Part shown: positions 26,402 through 32,571 of the stretch, one piece after another
How the letters are laid out: each line of letters opens with the position of its first letter
How positions within the stretch are numbered: position 1 is the first letter of the stretch
NCBI GenBank assembly: GCA_029561305.1
Contig: JAKQJG010000314.1
Location: 1 to 37,202, forward strand
Source: Bacteroidota bacterium
GTDB taxonomy: Bacteria > Bacteroidota > Bacteroidia > Chitinophagales > Chitinophagaceae
Direction: 5' to 3'
DNA length: 37,202 nucleotides
Program-made: the position numbers and the translations under genes
Notes under the pieces: generated by a model
What the model saw: only the letters and a program-made list of their open reading frames with translations
Told to the model about the DNA's origin: nothing
Databases searched by the model: none

Positions 26402-26437
26402 AACTGCCTCCCAACAAAGTGGGGAGGCAGTTTTGTT
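26402..26437 (+). terminator. Intrinsic terminator after the L,D-transpeptidase gene
   Basis: AACTGCCTCCC (26402-26412), a 9-nt loop, then GGGAGGCAGTT (26422-26432) and TTGTTTT. It stands about 20 bp after the stop codon. Confidence 0.92.
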
Positions 26438-26485
26438 TTACCATATCAGCATCAAATAATACCTTCACAAAAATTTAAAAATATA

Positions 26486-27367
26486 ATGAACTTAAGACAG
26501 CAGTTGAGCGGTACGGGTGTGGCCATTGTAACACCGTTTAAAGAAGATGAATCAGTTGACTTTGATGCGCTTGGTAAGTTGATAGATTATATCATCAGTA
26601 ATGGAGTTGAATATATTGTTTCTTTGGGTACTACCGGTGAAACGCCTACACTGGATAAACAGGAGAAGCTTGATATTCTGCACTATACTTTTGACAAGGT
26701 TAATGGCCGTGTACCCGTGGTAGTGGGTATTGGTGGAAATAATACCAGGGCGGTTGTAAAAGATGTGGAGTCGTTTCCACTGGAAAAAGCTGCTGCGGTA
26801 TTGAGTGCAGCACCTTATTATAACAAACCTTCGCAGGAAGGCATTTTTCAGCATTATAAAGCCATTGCGGCTGCTTCACCCAAGCCAATCATCCTGTACA
26901 ATGTACCAGGCAGAACGGGAAGAAATATGGAGCCTTCCACCACTATTCGCCTGGCTAACGAAGTAGCCAATATTGGTGGTATAAAAGAAGCCGGCAACAG
27001 CATACCACAGTGTATGCAAATATTGCGTGACCGGCCCGCACATTTTTTAGTGGTGAGCGGAGATGATGATCTTGTATTACCAGAACTGGCTGCCGGTATT
27101 GATGGAGTGATCAGTGTTGCCGCAAACTGTTTTCCAAAAGATTTCTCTGATATGGTGAGAGCCGGTTTGGCAAAAGATTTTGCTACTGCCAATCAACTGA
27201 ATTACCCATTGATAGAAGCGTACAATTTATTATTTGCAGAAAACAATCCGGCAGGAGTAAAGGCATTTTTGTACGAATTGGGACTGATAAAAAATGTATT
27301 GCGTTTGCCAGTGGTTCCATTGAGTGAAGGAATACATCAGAAGATAAAAGAATACCTTAAAAAATAA
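26486..27367 (+). CDS. dapA: 4-hydroxy-tetrahydrodipicolinate synthase
   Basis: The 293-residue TIM-barrel enzyme condenses pyruvate with aspartate semialdehyde, the first committed step of the lysine/diaminopimelate pathway. Seen in the sequence: GTTGETPTL (residues 48-56), Tyr138 and Arg143 in YNVPGRTGRN, and the Schiff-base Lys167 in GGIKEAG. Length is standard. Its stop codon overlaps the next start (TAATG), so the esterase gene downstream is probably translationally coupled to it. Confidence 0.97.
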   Translation: MNLRQQLSGTGVAIVTPFKEDESVDFDALGKLIDYIISNGVEYIVSLGTTGETPTLDKQEKLDILHYTFDKVNGRVPVVVGIGGNNTRAVVKDVESFPLEKAAAVLSAAPYYNKPSQEGIFQHYKAIAAASPKPIILYNVPGRTGRNMEPSTTIRLANEVANIGGIKEAGNSIPQCMQILRDRPAHFLVVSGDDDLVLPELAAGIDGVISVAANCFPKDFSDMVRAGLAKDFATANQLNYPLIEAYNLLFAENNPAGVKAFLYELGLIKNVLRLPVVPLSEGIHQKIKEYLKK

Positions 27368-28581
27368 TGCTGAATAAAAACATTACAAAGTCATTACACC
27401 TCCTGCATCTCAGGAAGAGAGTATGGCTTTGTTTTTTTTTGATAGTCTCATTACAACTTTCCGCACAATACAAACTCACGATCAAAATACAAACAGTTCC
27501 TTCGTCATTTATAAACGAACCCGTTTTTGCAGCGGGCAGTTTCAATGGCTGGAACCCGGTTCTGCAGCAATTTTCCCGGGAAAATAATATGCTGGTTACA
27601 GAGATAAAGGATGTAATGGCCGGCCGGCATGAATTTAAGTTTACAAGAGGCAGCTGGAAAAATGTGGAGTGTGATGCCAGGGGAAGAGATATTCCAAACA
27701 GGGTTTTGGATATTAAAAATGATACCACTCTCTTATGTACCATAGAAGGATGGAAGGACGATACGTCCTTTGCAGCCAGTCTTCATACGGCATCAAAAAA
27801 TGTACAGTTAGCTGAAGCCGCTTTTGAACTGCCCCGGCTTAAAAAGTTCCGCCATATCTGGGTGTACCTGCCCCCGGGATATGACAAAAATAAAAAGCAC
27901 TACCCGGTGATGTATATACATGACGGGCAAAATGTTTTCGACGAATACTTTGCACCATTTGGAGAATGGGGAGTGGATGAATGTTTAGACTCTTTAATTG
28001 CAGCCGGCCAACCCGGGTGTATTGTTGTAGCCATTGAAAACGGGCAGATGGACAGGATGAGCGAATACAATCCTTATCAATTTACCTGGAAAACAGAAAA
28101 AGACAGTTTTGCATTTGAACCCAAAGCAGATGACTATTTACTCGACATAATTGATAACTTGAAACCATTTATTGACAAAAAGTACAGGACAAGTTCGTCA
28201 AAAGAAAATACCATCATCACCGGATCCTCCATGGGTGGGTTGATCTCTTATTATGCCGCTGTAAAATATCCGGCTGTATTTGGCAAAGCAGGTATTTTTT
28301 CTCCGGCATTCTGGACTGCCAGCGGTATTGATTCTCTAACGGATACTTCAGGCCGCCAGCTGAGCGGAAAATATTTTTTCTATATGGGAGGAAAGGAAGG
28401 CGGTACCTATGTGGACGATATGAAACGTATTTGCGATAAGGTTGGTAAAAACTCTTCCGCTTCTATTTATTCAGTGATTGACCCGGAGGCAGAACACAAA
28501 GAAAAATACTGGCGCCAATGGTTCGCTGAATTTTATAAATGGATAATGGCAGATGGGTATAATGTAAAAACAGGGAACTAA
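27367..28581 (+). CDS. Secreted alpha/beta-hydrolase esterase with N-terminal CBM48-like domain
   Basis: The 404-residue protein has a signal peptide (hydrophobic VWLCFFLIVSLQLSA, cut near residue 34). A ~90-residue beta domain follows, with FAAGSFNGWNP typical of CBM48/isoamylase-N-like modules. The catalytic domain belongs to the esterase D/enterochelin-esterase-like family. Its nucleophile elbow GSSMG has Ser288, VMYIHDGQNVFD is the oxyanion-region strand, and His377 in DPEAEHKEKYW is the likely catalytic His. The substrate may be an acyl ester on a carbohydrate or siderophore; it is not decidable here. The ATG overlaps the dapA stop by one base, an unusual partner for a biosynthetic gene. 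Confidence 0.88.
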   Translation: MLNKNITKSLHLLHLRKRVWLCFFLIVSLQLSAQYKLTIKIQTVPSSFINEPVFAAGSFNGWNPVLQQFSRENNMLVTEIKDVMAGRHEFKFTRGSWKNVECDARGRDIPNRVLDIKNDTTLLCTIEGWKDDTSFAASLHTASKNVQLAEAAFELPRLKKFRHIWVYLPPGYDKNKKHYPVMYIHDGQNVFDEYFAPFGEWGVDECLDSLIAAGQPGCIVVAIENGQMDRMSEYNPYQFTWKTEKDSFAFEPKADDYLLDIIDNLKPFIDKKYRTSSSKENTIITGSSMGGLISYYAAVKYPAVFGKAGIFSPAFWTASGIDSLTDTSGRQLSGKYFFYMGGKEGGTYVDDMKRICDKVGKNSSASIYSVIDPEAEHKEKYWRQWFAEFYKWIMADGYNVKTGN

Positions 28582-28646
28582 AAACAATGCCTGCGTCATA
28601 CCAGCAAGTGCTAAAACTCAATTGACTCTCTAAATAACGGGAACGG

Positions 28647-29501
28647 CTATCTTTCCAGCAATTTAATTCCCGTCTTTTCAAAAGATATCTTTCTTTGTTT
28701 GAATAAATTACCTGTTGCCATTTTAAAGGTCTTTTTACTCATCCCAAAAAAATCATAGATGGCTTCAGGGTCACTCTTATCATGGTAGGGGAGGTACCCA
28801 TTGTTTTCGTGCAGCAGCCGCAGTATTTTATCCGTTTCACCTTCCACTCTTTCATAGCCTTTTTTACCGGCAGAAACGTCTATTCTGAAGCGGTCTGCTT
28901 TTTCAGGTGTTTCGGGATAAATCTTTTTTATAAAACCTTTAAAAGCATCGCCAACTGAGATATTCCGGTAAACTTCATTGTGATGCAGAACGCCGGTATG
29001 GGTATTATTGATGATACATACATAACCAATATCTGTTCGGCGGTATACGATCAGGTCCACTTCGTCCAGCTCTTTCACTGTGAGGTTGTCATTCTGAAAC
29101 AGGTAAGCAAATTTCTCCGTTGCAGCCATCCTGCCGGTCTGTTCATCCAGGTACAGCATCACTAAATAGTCTCCATTGGTCCTCATATTGCTCAGCTGTT
29201 TGCTCTTGGGCACAAACAGGTCTTTCATCAGGCCATTGTCTAAAAAAGCACCCTGGGGTGTTACTGTTACAGCCCTCAATTTTACAATATCTCCAACTTT
29301 TCCTTTAGGATGCTGGGTAGTGGCAATAAGCCGCTCTTCTCCATCATGATAAATAAAAACTTTTATATCATCACCGTCTTTTAATCCTTCCGGCACAAAA
29401 CGACGGGGTAATAAAATTCCCTTATCTCCATCATCGAGATATACTCCGAACTCAACCGAACGAAGCACTTTTAAAAGATTATAATCGCCAACTTTTATCA
29501 T
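28647..29501 (-). CDS. cvfB: CvfB-like S1-domain RNA-binding protein
   Basis: The 284-residue protein starts with an OB/S1-type domain (MIKVGDYNLLKVLRSVEFGVYLD, then GILLPRRFVPEG). Further S1-like segments follow (GAFLDNGLMKDLFVPKSKQ; IGYVCIINNTHTGVLHHNEV), and a C-terminal winged-helix part ends YDFFGMSKKTFKMATGNLFK. This is the CvfB family, often annotated as S1 RNA-binding or, misleadingly, GntR-like. In Staphylococcus CvfB affects virulence-gene expression; its role here is unknown. It converges with the esterase gene and lies 92 bp downstream of ftsY on the same strand. Confidence 0.9.
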   Translation of the reverse strand: MIKVGDYNLLKVLRSVEFGVYLDDGDKGILLPRRFVPEGLKDGDDIKVFIYHDGEERLIATTQHPKGKVGDIVKLRAVTVTPQGAFLDNGLMKDLFVPKSKQLSNMRTNGDYLVMLYLDEQTGRMAATEKFAYLFQNDNLTVKELDEVDLIVYRRTDIGYVCIINNTHTGVLHHNEVYRNISVGDAFKGFIKKIYPETPEKADRFRIDVSAGKKGYERVEGETDKILRLLHENNGYLPYHDKSDPEAIYDFFGMSKKTFKMATGNLFKQRKISFEKTGIKLLER

Positions 29502-29593
29502 TTGAAATAAGAAATAAGGAATGAAAAATACAAAATAAGAAATGACAAATAAGGAATTTGACAGATTTAGATTTAATTCGCTTGCCCGATTCT
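29502..29593. repeat. Purine-rich low-complexity spacer between ftsY and cvfB
   Basis: From about 29504 to 29565 variants of AAATAAG(G/A)AAT recur four or five times on the plus strand, for example at 29506-29523 and 29551-29566. The block is a purine-rich direct-repeat tract in an otherwise ordinary spacer and contains no frame. Confidence 0.5.
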
Positions 29594-30562
29594 TTAAGCG
29601 AGGGGAGCAAACAACCCATCTACAAATTCTTTTTTGTCAAACACCAGTAAGTCAGTAGCTTTTTCGCCTACACCAATAAACTTAACGGGTATGTTGAATT
29701 GATGTGCAATGGCCAATACCACACCGCCTTTTGCTGTGCCATCTAATTTTGTGATGGTGAGCGCTGTAACATCAGTGGCAGCGGTAAAATGTTTGGCCTG
29801 TTCCAATGCGTTTTGCCCGGTGCTGCCATCCAATACAAGCATCACTTCATGGGGTGCTTCCGGGATCACTTTTTGGATCACCCTTTTTATTTTTGTCAGC
29901 TCATCCATCAGGTGTGCCTTATTATGCAAACGGCCTGCTGTATCTATAATAATGACATCCGAATTTCTTGACACACCACTTATAACGGTGTCGTATGCCA
30001 CAGAAGCCGGGTCGCTGCCCATTTCTTTCTTTACGATAGGTACTTTGGTTCTTTCGCTCCATATCGTCAGCTGGTCTACCGCCGCTGCCCGGAACGTATC
30101 CGCCGCACCTAACAAAACAGACTTACCCGCCAATGAAAAATTATGCGCCAGTTTCCCAATAGTGGTGGTTTTGCCTACTCCATTCACACCCACTACCAGT
30201 ATCACATGTGGCTTATGACCAGCAGGCAATTCATAATTTTCATAACTGTTTTCCTGGGGCGCATTCACCAGTATATTTTCAATCTCACTTTTCAGGATGC
30301 CATTTAGTTCTGCCGTATTGAGGTATTTATCCTTTGCAACTCTTTTTTCAATGCGTTCAATAATGGCAACCGTAGTTTCAATACCAACATCGGCACTTAC
30401 CAGGGCATCTTCCAGGTTGTCGAGGACTTCCTCATCCACTGTACTTTTACCAGCAATAGCCTTGGTTATTTTACTAAAGAAGCCTTCCTTGGTTTTTTGC
30501 AGACCCTGGTCAAGGCTTTCCTTTTTTTCTTTTTTGCCAAAGAGTTTGTCGAATAATCCCAT
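29594..30562 (-). CDS. ftsY: Signal recognition particle receptor FtsY
   Basis: The product is 322 residues from the ATG at 30562 (MGLFDKLFGKKEKKES). An ATG nine bases upstream adds only MFY and is not preferred. The helical N domain is followed by the G domain: G1 GVNGVGKTT (125-133), LGAADTFRAAA, G3 DTAGR (207-211), G4 TKLDG (271-275). The long acidic A domain of E. coli FtsY is absent, as is common in this phylum. FtsY docks SRP-ribosome complexes at the inner membrane. A terminator at 30604-30642 separates it from the ribosomal-protein genes upstream. Confidence 0.96.
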   Translation of the reverse strand: MGLFDKLFGKKEKKESLDQGLQKTKEGFFSKITKAIAGKSTVDEEVLDNLEDALVSADVGIETTVAIIERIEKRVAKDKYLNTAELNGILKSEIENILVNAPQENSYENYELPAGHKPHVILVVGVNGVGKTTTIGKLAHNFSLAGKSVLLGAADTFRAAAVDQLTIWSERTKVPIVKKEMGSDPASVAYDTVISGVSRNSDVIIIDTAGRLHNKAHLMDELTKIKRVIQKVIPEAPHEVMLVLDGSTGQNALEQAKHFTAATDVTALTITKLDGTAKGGVVLAIAHQFNIPVKFIGVGEKATDLLVFDKKEFVDGLFAPLA

Positions 30563-30603
30563 GTAAAACAAGTTTTAAGTTGAACAGGTTTAAAGTTAAG
30601 GGG

Positions 30604-30642
30604 CAAAATAAAGAAAGCTGCCCTGGAATATCAGGACAGCTT
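30604..30642 (-). terminator. Intrinsic terminator of the rpmB-rpmG-DUF4295 operon
   Basis: On the minus strand AAGCTGTCCTG, a 6-nt loop, then CAGGGCAGCTT forms an 11-bp stem with one G-U pair, followed by TCTTTATTTT. It lies between the DUF4295 stop and the ftsY start, so ftsY probably needs read-through or its own promoter. Confidence 0.85.
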
Positions 30643-30669
30643 AATATATTATAAATCTCATGCTTTAAA

Positions 30670-30840
30670 TTACTGAGCTAAAAAGTCTTTCACTTTGTCT
30701 TTGTGAACGATCTGCTCTTTGAATGTGTAAGCGCCTGTTTTAGGGCTTCTTACAGCACGAATTACTTTAGTCCAGTTTTTTGCTTCTGCTGAAGCTTTAG
30801 CATCCTTGATCTTAGCGTTTTTTGAAGCTGCTTTTGCCAT
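30670..30840 (-). CDS. DUF4295 small basic protein
   Basis: The 56-residue product starts MAKAASKNAKIKDAKASAEA, contains WTKVIRAVRSPKTGAYTFKE and ends VKDFLAQ, followed by TAA. This is the DUF4295 family, short basic proteins encoded in Bacteroidota directly after rpmB and rpmG and before ftsY, exactly as here. A ribosome-associated role is likely from the context and composition but is not established. The protein is short enough to be missed by length cut-offs. Confidence 0.93.
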   Translation of the reverse strand: MAKAASKNAKIKDAKASAEAKNWTKVIRAVRSPKTGAYTFKEQIVHKDKVKDFLAQ

Positions 30841-30847
30841 GGTTTAT

Positions 30848-30935
30848 AATTTGAAAATGTGATAATTTGGAGATTTGGAGATTATATACTGTCGTTTTCA
30901 AATCAGCACATTTCCAAATTTTCAAATTGAATAAT
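30848..30935. repeat. AT-rich palindromic intergenic element, copy A
   Basis: The rpmG-DUF4295 spacer is filled by an imperfect inverted repeat. The left part starts AATTTGAAAATGTGATAAT (30848-30866). The right part starts ATCAGCACATT (30902-30912) and continues into TTCAAATT. The same two words recur in the next spacer (copy B), with one mismatch in the first and none in the second. Confidence 0.65.
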
Positions 30936-31118
30936 TTATTTAATTTCTTTATGAACAGTTACTTTTTTCAGGATAGGGTTGAATTTTTTAAACTCCAGCC
31001 TTTCTGGTGTGTTCTTTTTGTTTTTAGTGCTGATATAGCGGCTGGTGCCCGGCTTGCCACTTGTTTTATGTTCTGTACATTCCAGGATCACCTGCACCCT
31101 GTTACCTTTCTTTGCCAT
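30936..31118 (-). CDS. rpmG: 50S ribosomal protein L33
   Basis: The 60-residue protein starts [18 protein letters not shown], contains [22 protein letters not shown] and ends in a basic tail, as L33 does. Only one Cys is present, so this is the zinc-independent (C-minus) form. It is the second gene of rpmB-rpmG-DUF4295. Confidence 0.97.
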   Translation of the reverse strand: MAKKGNRVQVILECTEHKTSGKPGTSRYISTKNKKNTPERLEFKKFNPILKKVTVHKEIK

Positions 31119-31126
31119 TGTTATTT

Positions 31127-31226
31127 AATTTGATAATGTGATAATATGCTAATATGCTAATTTCATCAATTCAAGAGTGTGTGATTTTCCATCAGCACAT
31201 TATCGAATCAGCTAATTAGCTAATTA
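31127..31226. repeat. AT-rich palindromic intergenic element, copy B
   Basis: The rpmB-rpmG spacer contains AATTTGATAATGTGATAAT (31127-31145) and ATCAGCACATT (31191-31201), the words seen in copy A. It also has tandem ATATGCTA (left) and AGCTAATT (right) runs that can pair. Both copies sit inside one ribosomal-protein operon and would be transcribed as hairpins. Confidence 0.65.
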
Positions 31227-31230
31227 TTAT

Positions 31231-31467
31231 TTAGATCTTTTCTCCTGCTGCTCTCAATTCTTTTACAACCGACAGCAAACCGTTCTTATTGATCGTACGG
31301 ATAGCTTCAGATGATACTTTCAAAGTGATCCATTTGTCTTCTTCTGCAAAGAAGTAACGCTTGGTCTGGAGGTTTGGTAAAAACCTGCGCTTTGTCTTAA
31401 TATTTGAGTGCGACACTTTGTTACCTGTAATGGGCTTCTTTCCGGTCACCTGACATACTCTGGCCAT
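31231..31467 (-). CDS. rpmB: 50S ribosomal protein L28
   Basis: The 78-residue product from the ATG at 31467 starts [21 protein letters not shown], the canonical L28 N-terminus, followed by [10 protein letters not shown]. An upstream in-frame ATG at 31551 would add 28 residues unlike any L28 and is rejected. A promoter-like TACCTTCG (one mismatch to TAnnTTTG) lies at 31488-31495 on the minus strand, consistent with transcription starting just before this ATG. Confidence 0.97.
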   Translation of the reverse strand: MARVCQVTGKKPITGNKVSHSNIKTKRRFLPNLQTKRYFFAEEDKWITLKVSSEAIRTINKNGLLSVVKELRAAGEKI

Positions 31468-31548
31468 ATTGCTAAAATTTTGGACGGCGAAGGTAAGTAA
31501 AGATTTTAGAAATATGGGTATGAAGTGGAACTTTTTTTCATTTGTGGG

Positions 31549-31569
31549 CAAATAAAAGGATTTATCCTT
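31549..31569 (-). terminator. Weak terminator-like hairpin after the EamA transporter gene
   Basis: On the minus strand AAGGA, loop TAAA, TCCTT is followed by TTATTTG directly after the transporter stop codon. The stem is only 5 bp, so this is tentative. Confidence 0.35.
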
Positions 31570-31572
31570 GTA

Positions 31573-32466
31573 TTACCTTGCCCGCCTTGGAAAAAGCCTG
31601 CTGCGGCTGTACCAAACCCTTACAGTTTGCAGTGCCACAGCCAAAATGATCAGCCCCACACCTAGGTAAAAATGACTGCTGAGGTCTTTATTCTCCCTGA
31701 AAAAGATAAAGGCCAGTATAATCCCGTACACAGGTTCCAGGTTATAAGCCAGGTTGCAGGTAAAGGGTGAGAGCTTTTTAAGGGCGTTTAACTGCAGATC
31801 GAAACATAGTACCGTACACACAGACGCCAGCAACAGCAGCCAAAGCCAGTCAGACACAGTGGGCAGGTAATAGGTGGCAGGGAAAAACTGCAGGTACAAG
31901 GGAATAATGAACGTTAGTGCCAGCCAGCCGCCACCCATTTCGTACAACGTAAGCGTTTCTGGGTGGTGCTTTTGCAACAGCCTTTTATTAAAAATGGGAA
32001 AGAGTGAACTGCCAATGGCAGAAACAATGCCGAAGATAATACCCAGTTTATATTGAGGATGAAAATCGAAAATGATATAGATACCCAAAATAGCAATGGC
32101 TCCAAGCAGCACTTCCATAAAGGAGATCTTTGTACGGTTGATCAAAGGATCAAAGAAGGAGGTAAAGAATCCCGAGCCGGAAATACAGACCACTGCAATA
32201 GAAACATTCCCATATTTTACGCTTCCATAAAAACTAACCCAGTGAATGGCGATGATACAACCAACCCCAAAAACTTCAACGGTATCTTTCAATGATAGTT
32301 TAATCAATTGTTTCCGGTAGAACAGGATAGCGGCCAAAATCAACACTGTCAGCAGCATCCTGTACCAAACCAGGATGCCTTCATTTAACCCGATCAGTTT
32401 ACCCAGGATAGCGGTAAAGCCTGCAAGGAAAACAGCGATGTGAAGCTGGGCTAATGCTTTTTTCAT
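31573..32466 (-). CDS. EamA-family drug/metabolite transporter
   Basis: The 297-residue inner-membrane protein has about ten hydrophobic segments arranged as two EamA halves. The first half contains GKLIGLNEGILVWYRMLL and the second GGWLALTFIIPL and LAYNLEPVYGIILAFIFF, the conserved EPV region of DMT exporters. The substrate is unknown. It lies downstream of secDF but is separated from it by a strong terminator, so it is likely a single-gene transcript. Confidence 0.92.
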   Translation of the reverse strand: MKKALAQLHIAVFLAGFTAILGKLIGLNEGILVWYRMLLTVLILAAILFYRKQLIKLSLKDTVEVFGVGCIIAIHWVSFYGSVKYGNVSIAVVCISGSGFFTSFFDPLINRTKISFMEVLLGAIAILGIYIIFDFHPQYKLGIIFGIVSAIGSSLFPIFNKRLLQKHHPETLTLYEMGGGWLALTFIIPLYLQFFPATYYLPTVSDWLWLLLLASVCTVLCFDLQLNALKKLSPFTCNLAYNLEPVYGIILAFIFFRENKDLSSHFYLGVGLIILAVALQTVRVWYSRSRLFPRRAR

Positions 32467-32516
32467 TGGGTCAAAGATAAGGCTGCCTGGATTGCTGTTT
32501 TTAATGTTGCTTAATA

Positions 32517-32548
32517 GTAAAAAAAAGAGCGCCGCATCTGCGGCGCTC
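32517..32548 (-). terminator. Intrinsic terminator of secDF
   Basis: On the minus strand GAGCGCCGC, loop AGAT, GCGGCGCTC forms a perfect 9-bp GC-rich stem followed by TTTTTTTTT. It lies 24 bp past the secDF stop codon. Confidence 0.95.
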
Positions 32549-32571
32549 GTGAAAATATTTTTGAATATAGC

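Noticed and set aside
28582-28646. A terminator between the convergent esterase and cvfB-like genes.
   Set aside because: No stem with a U-tract was found in this 65-bp gap on either strand.
31468-31551. Upstream start for rpmB.
   Set aside because: The extra 28 residues do not resemble L28, while [12 protein letters not shown] is the family N-terminus.
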